The notes under the pieces were generated by a model. The model was not told the origin of the DNA and ran no database searches. It worked only from the letters and a program-made list of their open reading frames with translations. The position numbers and the translations under genes were made by a program. 41,949 nucleotides of DNA from Companilactobacillus musae (GTDB lineage Bacteria; Bacillota; Bacilli; Lactobacillales; Lactobacillaceae), in the NCBI RefSeq assembly GCF_003967595.1, contig NZ_BIFW01000006.1, forward strand, positions 1-41,949, read 5' to 3'. Below, in pieces: positions 7,922 through 16,019 of this stretch (position 1 is the stretch's first letter; each line of letters begins with the position of its first letter).

Positions 7922-9364
7922 CTATTGTTTATAGATAGGTGTATCGACATCTTTCAAAGTAGTAATATCCATCTTATTCTTAGAATTCTTATTCAAATAA
8001 GTATTAACTTGGTCTGATCCAGCCAGAACAGCGCTGACTTTATCTTTACCGTCAATCAAATCAGAAAGAACTTCAGCATTCTCACTTTGCTTCATAACAA
8101 TTGGGATAACTTCAAAGCCATAATCTCTTAATTCCAATAACTTCTTGTAGTATTCAGAATTGATTGAAACAAAAATTGTTGCGTCTGATTGTTTCAAGGC
8201 TTGATTCTTTAACCACCAAATAATCAATTCTTCATCACTATCAAAGGTACTGATCAACACATTACCTTCACTAAATAGCTGTATATAAGGCTCGTCAGCT
8301 GTATAACTCTTAATCAATACAAGTGTTCCATCTTGACGATAGAAGTTCTCACGAACGACTTTATTGGCATTACGGTGATCATAAAATTGAGTAGCAGAGA
8401 TGACACCATTAAGATCAAAGATATCACGACTTAATACCTTATTATCCTTATAGTGACGAATAATTTGTAATTGATGACTGGCACCACGAGAAACTTCCAT
8501 AATTAGTTTATCGTCAGCGTCCAGAATTTTATCTACTTTATCATTAACGTGTTGAACGCGGTAATCAGCATCAAATGGAATTTCAGCTGGTGTAACTGAT
8601 GTATTCAAGCTACGTTCTTGCAATTCATTATACATATTGATCAAATATGCATTACTATCAACAAAACCAGCATTTTGATAATTCATCCAAGTTTGATCGA
8701 CTTGATCATTGTAAGTAACTGAGATGGCATTAGCCATCAAACCTTTATCAGACAAAATTGTAGTCAATTGTTGCCACATTTTACTTGTATCTTCATCTGG
8801 ATTAACTTTCAAATCATCGGTGAAAATATAATAGTCACGGTTTTCGTCCATATAGATCTCATTGGCCATTTTGTCAGTACCAAACCATTCTTTCAGTGAA
8901 GCATTGATACTGTTGATATGGTCAGTTACTTGCTGACGATCTTCAACTTGGTCACTATTAGTATTACGCAAAACATGGTTGCAATAACTACGATCAGCTA
9001 ACAATTGGCTACGTAATTGTGCTTTAAGATCAGCACTTTGATCCAAAGTATTTTGCAAATCTTGTTCAGTATATTGCCAAGCTTCGTTGTCCATTTGTGG
9101 AGCAGGACTTGGTTGTTGTTGGGGCTGGTTTTGACCAAAGAAATAATCATTATTATTGTTATTGTTAAAATCTTGATTATTATTGTTGTTGAAATTTTGA
9201 TCATTTGGTGCAAATTGTGGTCCCATCCCCGCTGGGGCATCGTTATATTGATTTTGTGCTTGATCAAAATTATTTTGATCTGGTTGAGGATTTTGGTAAG
9301 AAGGATTATTTAGATCAGAATAATTATCATCGTTATCTTTCTTTTTTCTATCGAAGAATGACAT
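7922..9364 (-). CDS. N/Q-rich protein with an Asp1/TagE-like C-terminal region
   Basis: The 480-residue protein has no signal peptide. Residues about 14-100 are very rich in Asn, Gln and Pro with scattered Tyr/Phe, a prion-like low-complexity composition. From about residue 270 the pattern (RDIFDLNG..., NFYRQDGTLVLIKSYTADEP, FDSDEELIIWWLKNQA) resembles the conserved region of accessory-Sec Asp1 and poly(glycerol-phosphate) glucosyltransferases. The C-terminal glycosyltransferase-B half with an EX7E motif is absent, so catalysis is doubtful. It follows the AI-2E-type and YdcF genes, suggesting an envelope role. The start has GGGAG nine bases upstream. I do not recognise a specific function. 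Confidence 0.6.
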   Translation of the reverse strand: MSFFDRKKKDNDDNYSDLNNPSYQNPQPDQNNFDQAQNQYNDAPAGMGPQFAPNDQNFNNNNNQDFNNNNNNDYFFGQNQPQQQPSPAPQMDNEAWQYTEQDLQNTLDQSADLKAQLRSQLLADRSYCNHVLRNTNSDQVEDRQQVTDHINSINASLKEWFGTDKMANEIYMDENRDYYIFTDDLKVNPDEDTSKMWQQLTTILSDKGLMANAISVTYNDQVDQTWMNYQNAGFVDSNAYLINMYNELQERSLNTSVTPAEIPFDADYRVQHVNDKVDKILDADDKLIMEVSRGASHQLQIIRHYKDNKVLSRDIFDLNGVISATQFYDHRNANKVVRENFYRQDGTLVLIKSYTADEPYIQLFSEGNVLISTFDSDEELIIWWLKNQALKQSDATIFVSINSEYYKKLLELRDYGFEVIPIVMKQSENAEVLSDLIDGKDKVSAVLAGSDQVNTYLNKNSKNKMDITTLKDVDTPIYKQ

Positions 9365-9434
9365 AATTTAATCTCCCATCTACGTCAGTTGACTATTAGC
9401 TTCATTATATATGACAAGTATACCTTAAATTTAA

Positions 9435-10487
9435 TTATAACGTTTTCTTTAACTTTATTCTGCGCTTTTTGCGTGTTCCACCGATTGAATGAACTCCTAA
9501 GATATCGAGGAAGAATACAAAGATTGGAATACCAATAACTAGTCCCCAAGTACCTAGTAATTCTTCAGAAACAATCAACACAACAAAGGTAAAGAAGATT
9601 GGTAAATGTGTCATGCTCGACATAAATTGTGGATTCAAGAAGTACGTTTCAATCATATGAATAACCACAATCATAATCACGATATAGATAACATAACGAA
9701 CACCACCGACTGAATAAGCAATGAAACTCAATGGTATCAAGGAAATGATTACCCCTGCCACTGGAATCAAGGACAAGATGAAGACCATAACGGCCAAAGC
9801 TATCACACTTGGCATCTTCATAAATAACAAAGTAATTGTTGTCAAAGCTGTATTAACGACCGCAATCATCAATTGAGCTTCCAAAACAACTCCAAAAGTA
9901 TTGACGAATTTTTTGCCATAGTAGAACAAATCTGAAAAGACCCAGCTATACTTACTATCCAAGAATTGACGGCCAAAGGCATTCATTTGTTCGACCTGAC
10001 TGGTATAGAAGAAACTCAACAAGAAAGAAATCACAATATTGAAACCGACGGCCCCAACACTACTGATATAATTAACCACTTGAGTTATGGCACCCTTAAT
10101 TTGATTGTCCAAATTGATCTGTTGTAAATAATTATAAATCACACCCAAATAAGGATTTGACCGGACCTCTTTACTCTCATAAAACTTCTGCAACGAATTA
10201 AACATTTTAACCGTTTGACTGATCAATTGCGGTACATAGTTTGCAATGAAAAAAATCAGCAAAGCAATAATTATCAAATATACCGGTGCAATCACCCAAA
10301 TCGGCTTAACCCGAGGTAATTTTTTTTGTACAGCTCGCACTAACTGAACCGACAAAAAAGTAAACGTAAACGTCAATAAGAAAAGACTCATCATGCTACG
10401 GAATAAGTAAAAAAGAAATATTACTAATGCGAGCAAAACGAATCTTCTCAGACGCTTGTTTTCAACAAACTTATCATACAAAGTCAT
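9435..10487 (-). CDS. AI-2E family transporter (PerM/YueF type)
   Basis: The 350-residue polytopic membrane protein of the AI-2E exporter-like family has paired N-terminal membrane segments (FVLLALVIFLFYLF; VIAPVYLIIIALLIFFIANYV) and a central soluble stretch (FNSLQKFYESKEV...IKGAITQVVNYI). The C-terminal membrane bundle includes FILSLIPVAGVIISLIPLSFIAY and a TWGLVIGIPIFVFFLDIL end, typical of the family. Members transport diverse small solutes or sodium, and the substrate cannot be read from sequence. The gene starts 9 nt after the YdcF-family gene with AAGGAGAG, so both form an operon. Confidence 0.88.
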   Translation of the reverse strand: MTLYDKFVENKRLRRFVLLALVIFLFYLFRSMMSLFLLTFTFTFLSVQLVRAVQKKLPRVKPIWVIAPVYLIIIALLIFFIANYVPQLISQTVKMFNSLQKFYESKEVRSNPYLGVIYNYLQQINLDNQIKGAITQVVNYISSVGAVGFNIVISFLLSFFYTSQVEQMNAFGRQFLDSKYSWVFSDLFYYGKKFVNTFGVVLEAQLMIAVVNTALTTITLLFMKMPSVIALAVMVFILSLIPVAGVIISLIPLSFIAYSVGGVRYVIYIVIMIVVIHMIETYFLNPQFMSSMTHLPIFFTFVVLIVSEELLGTWGLVIGIPIFVFFLDILGVHSIGGTRKKRRIKLKKTL

Positions 10488-10496
10488 AAACTCTCC

Positions 10497-11294
10497 TTAA
10501 ATACACATACTCAACGAAAATAAAATATCCATCCCTAAAATAGTTATCAAAGAATATCGGTGATACCAAATAATCGCCGTAAATTCTCGAAACATTGCTG
10601 GCCACTTCAACATTCTAACCGTCTTAGCAGCCGAAAATTGAACCTTCAGGCCTAATCTTTTTGCCTGCAACTTAGTTCGAGGAATATGATAATCGCTTGT
10701 TACTATGATAACTCTAGGACGACCACTTTTTTGCCAAATATCACGAATTTTTATTGCAGAAAATTCCAAATTTTGTATTGTATTGAGTGATTTGTCCTCA
10801 ATATAAATCATTTCTTCAGGAATCCCTCGGTCCAACAAATATTTCTTCATCAAGTCAGCTTCAGCAGAAATCTTCACAGAACTCTTGCCACCACTGACAA
10901 TGATCTTTGGCTTTTTTTCAAAATCACTATACAATTCAATTGTTTTATCCAGTCTCCCCGCCAGAATTGGAGGAACCCGATTGGTACTACATTTATTACC
11001 CAGAACTAATAAAAAATCAGTCCCTTGCATAGCTTTTAGGTTCTTTAAATCACGACTCATTTGCCACATATATAGCAACATTACGATCAAAAGTATCAAA
11101 TTGATAGTCGCAAAACTGAATGTATAGGCTCGCACAAATTTATTAATTGTGAGTTTTGAAATGAGGTAGAACATGACGATTGTCGAACTTGATAGACCAA
11201 TTGCCCAAATTGGGTGTCGACTATAAACAAATCTGATTTTGTAGATAACGATTGCTTCGATCAACGTAACTACAAGCATCAATAAAAAACTCAT
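10497..11294 (-). CDS. YdcF-family (DUF218) membrane protein
   Basis: The 265-residue protein begins with about four membrane segments (LLMLVVTLIEAIVIYKI through INLILLIVMLLYMW). A DUF218/YdcF domain follows from about residue 90: LVLGNKCSTNRVPPILAGRLDKTIELY, IIVSGGKSS, EADLMKKYLLDRGIPEEMI, DKSLNTIQN and RVIIVTSDYHIPRTKLQAKRLGL. The family includes SanA and ElyC, linked to envelope polymer and lipid-carrier metabolism, but its reaction is unsettled. The ATG at 11294 has GGAGGAG upstream; a TTG at 11306 lies inside that ribosome site and is unlikely. It is the first gene of an operon with the AI-2E-type gene. Confidence 0.85.
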   Translation of the reverse strand: MSFLLMLVVTLIEAIVIYKIRFVYSRHPIWAIGLSSSTIVMFYLISKLTINKFVRAYTFSFATINLILLIVMLLYMWQMSRDLKNLKAMQGTDFLLVLGNKCSTNRVPPILAGRLDKTIELYSDFEKKPKIIVSGGKSSVKISAEADLMKKYLLDRGIPEEMIYIEDKSLNTIQNLEFSAIKIRDIWQKSGRPRVIIVTSDYHIPRTKLQAKRLGLKVQFSAAKTVRMLKWPAMFREFTAIIWYHRYSLITILGMDILFSLSMCI

Positions 11295-11335
11295 ATTCTC
11301 CTCCAAAATTGATTCTTTTTAAAAGTTGACCCAGG

Positions 11336-11499
11336 ATTCCGTCCTCCACAACAAAAACGATTGGGCTGGAACGTAGTGGGCACGAATTTGAACCAATTGA
11401 AATTCACAATTGTTTCAAATCTCGGCCTTCTACTAACCTCACTACGTGAGCTAAGTAGAATTTCACTACTGAGCCCATCGTTTTTGTTGTTCCGGACTA
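11336..11499. repeat. Long-stem intergenic repeat, copy R3a
   Basis: The outer arms CAACAAAAACGATTGGGCT (from 11349) and GAGCCCATCGTTTTTGTTG (to 11490) are an imperfect inverted repeat. Inside is the shared family core (GGAACGTAGTGGGCACGA and, near the right, CTAAGTAGAATTTCACTACT). It has the orientation opposite to copy R5, whose core reads as its complement. Reading frames that cross it are not supported as genes. Confidence 0.8.
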
Positions 11500-11552
11500 G
11501 CATATTACTTAATTTGCTTGGATATTTAAATACAGCAAGTTTAGCTAACAAT

Positions 11553-11738
11553 AATAGAAAACAATCCCCAGTCGGGAGTGAAATCTCTGTGGACCCTCAG
11601 TGGTGAAATTATTCTTAGTGGGGTACCCACTTAGAATAAGATCAATCTTGAAGACACTTGGCAATGCCAAGGGGCTCCAAGTTGTGTCCACCACGTTCCA
11701 GTGGTCCACAGAGATTTCACGGACGACGGCATCCCTAA
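11553..11738. repeat. Long-stem intergenic repeat, copy R3b
   Basis: The perfect 18-bp arms GTGAAATCTCTGTGGACC (11578-11595) and GGTCCACAGAGATTTCAC (11703-11720) enclose a smaller near-perfect palindrome around 11611-11637 (TTAGTGGGGTACCCACTTAG). The family core follows (GGCTCCAAGTTGTGTCCACC). The copy ends with CGGACGACGGCATCC. It lies about 50 bp from R3a in the other orientation. Confidence 0.8.
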
Positions 11739-11748
11739 AACACAAAGC

Positions 11749-13173
11749 TCAATTTAAACTGAATTTCAATTTAGGCACGGTGAGTGAAACATTTTTTACC
11801 ATTGTCCAGGTTACAGTGGTTGAATCCTTGTCCGGTTGTTTCAATAAGAATAGCTTATTATCCAACGATCCATAGATCAAAAGCTTGCCTTTGGTTGTCG
11901 TAACCGCCGGTCCATTTTGTGAATTAGTTGATGGTGACACTAAGAAGATATATTGCATCAAAGGCTGTTGACTGCCGTTAACACTGATACCTTGATAATC
12001 GCTAGGTTGAATATTGGTTCCATATAAATCACCAAAGTTAACTCCAATATCGCCAACCTTTTTATTATGATTATCTGAAATTGCTCCAACTAACTGCATT
12101 AAGTCAGCATTCGATGTTAATGGTGAGGCCTTATATTTATCATAATAATCTTTCGTTTGGCTTATCGCATCTTTTAAACTCGTCTGGGTTGTATCAGACT
12201 TAGTTAACAAGTTTGCTTTAGTATTATTTTGACCATCTTTGACCCTTACGGTGTAATCACTAGAGTAAAGATACAGCTGGTCACCATTAGCTTCCAGGCG
12301 AACTTTAGCATTGTCGATCTGATTGCCAGTAGCTTTTGAGTTAACTTTTAAATTAACTTCCTTTGGCAAAAGTCGATCTTGATTTTGACCGTGATTATAA
12401 TAGTCAATTGTCAAAAGATTCTTAGGAGTTAAATAAATTTTGCCATAAAGACTTTGAACGTTACCGGTCTCAACTGACGTCAACATTACGACTTTACTAT
12501 CAGTATCATCGCTCAACTTCTGTGCGGAATGTTCGGTCAATGTCATCTGATAAGTACCATTTTGATTGATCGTCAAATTACCATCTGTTCGGCGATAATT
12601 GATAATTGTTGAAAAATCATAATTACCCGCCATATTACTATCCGCCAATGGTTGTGTATTGCTATCAACGTCAACTACATGGTCGGCAATCTGATCATAG
12701 GCGATCGACTGCGATTTTTTCTTCTGCGACTTGCTAATATTAGATGCTTTATCTCGTTTGGTGATATAAGCAAATTTGTAAGTCTGACTACCAGATTGGA
12801 CGTAATAGCCCTTCATATGCTTACCATAAACATTCTCATGATAATTCTTGATGATTCGCAATACCAAATCATTCTTAGCTGTTTTGAAAGTTATAGTCCT
12901 GCCGTCACGATTCAAAACATATTTTGGATTATCAAATTGATTGTTAAAACGATTAATGCCGACTTTTCCATCAATATTAGAAATATCTTTGATCTCGGCA
13001 CGTTGATCTTTTAGAAATTTAATTGAAACTGTGTCGTTTTCTCCTTGATCTTGATATAAATACCAAGTCTTATTCGCACTAACGACCTTGGCTGTTTCCT
13101 TTTGCTTGCATCCAACTAAAAGTACGCAAAAAAGAAACAACATACTCAGAACAACATAGAATTTTTTTCCCAT
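11749..13173 (-). CDS. Predicted lipoprotein of unknown function
   Basis: The 474-residue protein has a lipoprotein signal: hydrophobic YVVLSMLFLFCVLL followed by the lipobox LVGC, with Cys near residue 22. The mature part has two similar blocks that start NKTWYLYQDQGENDTVSIKF and NYDFSTIINYRRTDGNLTINQNGTYQMTLTEH, which look like beta-rich lipocalin/DUF-type folds. The C-terminal half (about 330-474) begins LKDAISQTKDYYDKY and ends in hydrophobic strands. I do not recognise the family. The start has AAAGG eleven bases upstream. It is monocistronic, between repeat R3b and the amidase terminator. Confidence 0.8.
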   Translation of the reverse strand: MGKKFYVVLSMLFLFCVLLVGCKQKETAKVVSANKTWYLYQDQGENDTVSIKFLKDQRAEIKDISNIDGKVGINRFNNQFDNPKYVLNRDGRTITFKTAKNDLVLRIIKNYHENVYGKHMKGYYVQSGSQTYKFAYITKRDKASNISKSQKKKSQSIAYDQIADHVVDVDSNTQPLADSNMAGNYDFSTIINYRRTDGNLTINQNGTYQMTLTEHSAQKLSDDTDSKVVMLTSVETGNVQSLYGKIYLTPKNLLTIDYYNHGQNQDRLLPKEVNLKVNSKATGNQIDNAKVRLEANGDQLYLYSSDYTVRVKDGQNNTKANLLTKSDTTQTSLKDAISQTKDYYDKYKASPLTSNADLMQLVGAISDNHNKKVGDIGVNFGDLYGTNIQPSDYQGISVNGSQQPLMQYIFLVSPSTNSQNGPAVTTTKGKLLIYGSLDNKLFLLKQPDKDSTTVTWTMVKNVSLTVPKLKFSLN

Positions 13174-13247
13174 ATCAAATTAAGCCTTTCTTTAACGACA
13201 ATTATACAACTTACATACCCCTTATTAATGAATAATGATAGCAAAAA

Positions 13248-13272
13248 AAGACCCGCTTTTCAGCGCGTCTTT
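13248..13272 (-). terminator. Terminator of the amidase gene
   Basis: On the minus strand AAAGACGCGCTGAAAAGCGGGTCTTT forms a GC-rich stem (one mismatch) followed by a run of T residues. Confidence 0.85.
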
Positions 13273-13319
13273 TGTAATAATCTGTTATAAAAAAGTAACT
13301 TTCTTATAAAACGAAAGAA

Positions 13320-14270
13320 TTATTTAACGTAATTGCTTGCAACCCATTCGTTAGTAGCAACACGGTGGTATTGAACACCATTGTAATCCTTAACTTGATC
13401 AGTATACCAAGGTGTGTTGTTAGCTAAAGCACGGTTAGTAATCTTTTGCATTGAACCATCACTCAAGAAAGCGACCAATGGAACGTATGAACCTGAAGCG
13501 TTATTTACATTAATAACATTGGCATTACCGTTATCTGTGCCACCATTATTAGTAGTATTTGAGCTACCACCATTAGTAGTACCCTTCAATTGGTTGTAGT
13601 ACTTGCCAATTAGATCATAGAATTGATCCATGCTGTAACCCCAGTTTGCAAAGTAGCCAACTGGATCAGTGTGAGTTGTTTCGCCCCACTTCTTAGATAC
13701 GTCATTATGTGACATAACTGTAACGCCTGGTGTAAATGGCAAATTGTATTGAACTAATTTAGAAGCTGTGTAATATGCTTGGTTAGCAACTGATCTAGCA
13801 AATGCATCAGTTGAGCTTACTTCACACAATTCAACTTGAACGAACTTGGCATTAGCTGTAGGACCAGCACCCCAAACTGCATAGTCAGTATTCTTGATAT
13901 TCAAGATTTGGTTGTTATCAACAAAAGCATGAACATATGTATAAATGTTTGACCATTCACGATTAAAGTATGTAGCTTCGTTTTGAGCTGTAGCTCCTGG
14001 TGTAGCTGTTTCATGAATAACAACACCTTCGGGCTTACCAACACCATTTTCATAAGGTGTCCAGTAACTAAATGTCCCCTCTTGGTTAGTTATTGAAACT
14101 GGTTGAATGTTGTTGTTATTGATGTAATCATTAATAGCTGATGTAGCAGCCTTTGTTGTTTGAACTTGTACCCCTAATTGTGGAACTACTTGTCCAACTG
14201 TTGTAAAACTGATACTGGCTAGGGCAACTGAAGTCACCAAACTAGTCATAATCTTCTTCTTTGATACCAT
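13320..14270 (-). CDS. N-acetylmuramoyl-L-alanine amidase with SLAP-type anchor
   Basis: The 316-residue secreted murein hydrolase has a signal peptide (residues 1-42, ...QTTKAA) and an Amidase_2/PGRP domain (about 65-240). Zinc ligands are visible as H86 (GVVIHETAT) and, near the end, H200 with D202 in THTDP. It cleaves the bond between MurNAc and L-Ala in peptidoglycan. A Gly/Asn/Thr linker leads to one SLAP-type repeat (TNRALANNTPWYTDQ, YHRVATNEWVASNYVK). The ATG at 14270 has AAGGAA upstream; an upstream in-frame start would place a hydrophobic stretch before the signal peptide and is rejected. It has its own promoter, 5' hairpin and terminator. Confidence 0.93.
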   Translation of the reverse strand: MVSKKKIMTSLVTSVALASISFTTVGQVVPQLGVQVQTTKAATSAINDYINNNNIQPVSITNQEGTFSYWTPYENGVGKPEGVVIHETATPGATAQNEATYFNREWSNIYTYVHAFVDNNQILNIKNTDYAVWGAGPTANAKFVQVELCEVSSTDAFARSVANQAYYTASKLVQYNLPFTPGVTVMSHNDVSKKWGETTHTDPVGYFANWGYSMDQFYDLIGKYYNQLKGTTNGGSSNTTNNGGTDNGNANVINVNNASGSYVPLVAFLSDGSMQKITNRALANNTPWYTDQVKDYNGVQYHRVATNEWVASNYVK

Positions 14271-14290
14271 AATTAAATATTCCTTCCCGC

Positions 14291-14322
14291 CGTTAATTTC
14301 CTTAACGTTATAAATTATAACA
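14291..14322 (-). promoter_or_regulatory. Amidase promoter with hairpin at the predicted mRNA 5' end
   Basis: The minus strand carries an extended -10 box, TGTTATAAT (14314-14322). The start point would fall near 14307, exactly where CGTTAA-GGAAA-TTAACG (14291-14307) forms a six-bp stem with a five-base loop. A clear -35 box is not seen, as is usual with extended -10 promoters. Confidence 0.6.
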
Positions 14323-14375
14323 ACTTTTTTCACATATTTGATAAAAGTAATAAACCTGTAATCAGATGGTAAAAT

Positions 14376-14870
14376 TTAACGTTCGCTCATATGTCGTAAC
14401 TTATGCAAAAGCTTATCCCGTCGGTACCTCAATGCCCTAGTAGTCTGTTGATAATGTTTTGCCAATATTACTAAGGGAATCCCTTTGATGAAATGTTTTT
14501 GCAATATGTCTTTTTCAACTACCGACAACTCGGAAAAATTTACGAAATCCAGATGTTCACCTGTATTATTTTCAGGAATTCTTTGAAAATCAAATTCTTC
14601 CAAACTATGAAAATCAAAATAATGCTTTTCTTGTCGTAACATATCAGTTAATCGCCAAGTTAATTTTTGAAATACGAATGCTTTGAATTTTGTCATATCT
14701 TGATGTTTTTGACGGTATTTTTCATAAGTCTGCGCATACAAAATCATTGCCTCTTGAAAGTAATCATCATAATCAGCCCGTGTAGAAAAAATATGGACTC
14801 GTTTTAAAACTCCATGGATCAATCGTTGGTTGTTGAGAGCATCTTGAAAACCTAATTCCAAATTATTCAT
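14376..14870 (-). CDS. ComX/SigH-like alternative sigma factor
   Basis: The 164-residue protein matches the short sigma-70-type factors of lactobacilli (ComX/SigH group). Region 2 (about 20-85) holds DYDDYFQEAMILYAQTYEKY and KFKAFVFQKLTWRLTDMLRQ. Region 4 (about 110-160) holds LSVVEKDILQKHFIKGIPLVILAKHYQQT followed by a recognition helix ALRYRRDKLLHKL. In relatives this factor directs late competence (DNA uptake) genes. The start at 14870 has AGGAG ten bases upstream. A perfect 14-bp palindrome lies in its leader. It lies downstream of the ComK-like gene, separated by that gene's terminator. Confidence 0.8.
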   Translation of the reverse strand: MNNLELGFQDALNNQRLIHGVLKRVHIFSTRADYDDYFQEAMILYAQTYEKYRQKHQDMTKFKAFVFQKLTWRLTDMLRQEKHYFDFHSLEEFDFQRIPENNTGEHLDFVNFSELSVVEKDILQKHFIKGIPLVILAKHYQQTTRALRYRRDKLLHKLRHMSER

Positions 14871-14893
14871 ATTGTGAGTTCTCCTAGTTTACT

Positions 14894-14907
14894 CACAAGC
14901 GCTTGTG
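14894..14907. promoter_or_regulatory. Perfect 14-bp palindrome in the leader of the sigma-factor gene
   Basis: CACAAGCGCTTGTG is a perfect inverted repeat 24 to 37 bases upstream of the start codon at 14870. It is a plausible operator or leader hairpin. The factor that would bind is unknown. Confidence 0.5.
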
Positions 14908-15002
14908 GTGGAATTAATATAACTGAATCTGATCGCATATATTAGTTGCCAAAATGAAACCAAAATCCTATTAAACCGGGATTTTACTTTTTATGACAAA
15001 AT

Positions 15003-15027
15003 AAAAACGCCCTTCTGGACGTTTTTT
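15003..15027 (-). terminator. Terminator of the ComK-like gene
   Basis: On the minus strand AAACGTCCAGAAGGGCGTTT forms a short stem followed by TTATTTTG. It separates the ComK-like gene from the sigma-factor gene. Confidence 0.7.
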
Positions 15028-15036
15028 TGATTTATC

Positions 15037-15801
15037 TTAGTAAAGTTTTTTTATTCGCTGTAAATTTTGTCGATAGTATATCTTTTCTTCTTCAGGATAT
15101 TCTGATTCTATTCCCAAATGATCGATTAAAAAGGTCATAAAGAGAACTGTAATTTGTTCTGAGTCATTATCAGTCTTCACTTTTAAGTGTGTATGGCAGT
15201 CGCAATTTCTAAATTTCAAAACTAAACCAGTTTCTTTCGGAGCCTTAATTTCAGCCAAACCCGCCAGCAAAATTCTTTCCATAAATTCAAGATTTTTCTC
15301 AATCAACACACAGACATCATGCAAACGATTCTCCAGATTACCTTTAGCAAAATTCATTTTGATAGTTAAACCATTTTTGGTAATAAAATACGCATACCCT
15401 TTATTTTGACGATATCGAACTATCTTATGAATTCCGATCCAATCGGTATTTTTTCTACTGCCACCTCTCAACGGCATATAAGCCACATATAAAAAAACGA
15501 ATGGCAAATAATGTCTGATACTAAAAAAGTCGGCCATCACTTTAGACAAAGCGAAGCCGACCCCATTTATTTTATAAAATTCATTAATAATTTGCTTAGT
15601 AGTTCTTCGATCTACGAACACACCGAAAAGAGCATGCATCACCAAAGTATTGCCATCATTCCTACTCTCTGATACATCAAATAATGCAATAATTTCAAAA
15701 TCAACGTCAAACGATTCTCTTTTCTGCAAAGGTTCATGCTTAACGTTTAAAAGATATTCTTTACTTATTTCTAAATCTTCATCTAATAACTTAGATTGCA
15801 T
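15037..15801 (-). CDS. ComK-like competence transcription factor
   Basis: The 254-residue protein is longer than Bacillus ComK (192), but its middle follows the ComK pattern: FVFLYVAYMPLRGGSRKN, TDWIGIHKIV, then GLTIKMNFAKGNLENRLHDV. These compare with the Bacillus segments ending GWISHVHV, NGKTMELPIS and FENQVYRT (from memory). ComK activates DNA-uptake genes in Bacillus, and related proteins occur in lactobacilli. Residues about 185-254 are an extra tail containing KFRNCDCHTHLKVK. The start has AAGGAG seven bases upstream. The neighbouring ComX/SigH-like gene strengthens the reading. Function is inferred; no uptake genes are in the window. Confidence 0.62.
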   Translation of the reverse strand: MQSKLLDEDLEISKEYLLNVKHEPLQKRESFDVDFEIIALFDVSESRNDGNTLVMHALFGVFVDRRTTKQIINEFYKINGVGFALSKVMADFFSIRHYLPFVFLYVAYMPLRGGSRKNTDWIGIHKIVRYRQNKGYAYFITKNGLTIKMNFAKGNLENRLHDVCVLIEKNLEFMERILLAGLAEIKAPKETGLVLKFRNCDCHTHLKVKTDNDSEQITVLFMTFLIDHLGIESEYPEEEKIYYRQNLQRIKKLY

Positions 15802-15956
15802 AAAAAATCTCCTTTTATTGTATTTTATACTTCAACTAGTACAAGTCGTAATATAACAAAAGTCAGAATTTTTAAAAATCTAATATGCCATTATTTACAT
15901 TCTTTTTACTTAAATTAAGATATGTAAACTTATGCTAATAATTAATCCGTAAAAAT

Positions 15957-15994
15957 AAAATAGTATCTATCGGAATCCCGATAGATACTATTTT
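15957..15994 (-). terminator. Strong terminator of the glucosaminidase gene
   Basis: The perfect 17-bp arms AAAATAGTATCTATCGG (15957-15973) and CCGATAGATACTATTTT (15978-15994) have a four-base loop. It lies 25 nt downstream of the stop codon. Confidence 0.88.
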
Positions 15995-16019
15995 GTCATT
16001 TATTAAAATTTTTCAATAA

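Noticed and set aside
8998-9313. Frames of 89-98 residues rich in Ile on both strands
   Set aside because: They are shadows of the Asn/Gln-rich codon runs of the minus-strand gene at 7922-9364.
11291-11875. Several open frames of 60-90 codons on both strands across 11291-11875
   Set aside because: They run through repeats R3a and R3b, lack ribosome sites and resemble no protein. The frames arise from the palindromic repeats.
15650-15856. 68-codon plus-strand frame over the ComK-like gene start
   Set aside because: It is the complement of coding sequence, without a ribosome site or family resemblance.
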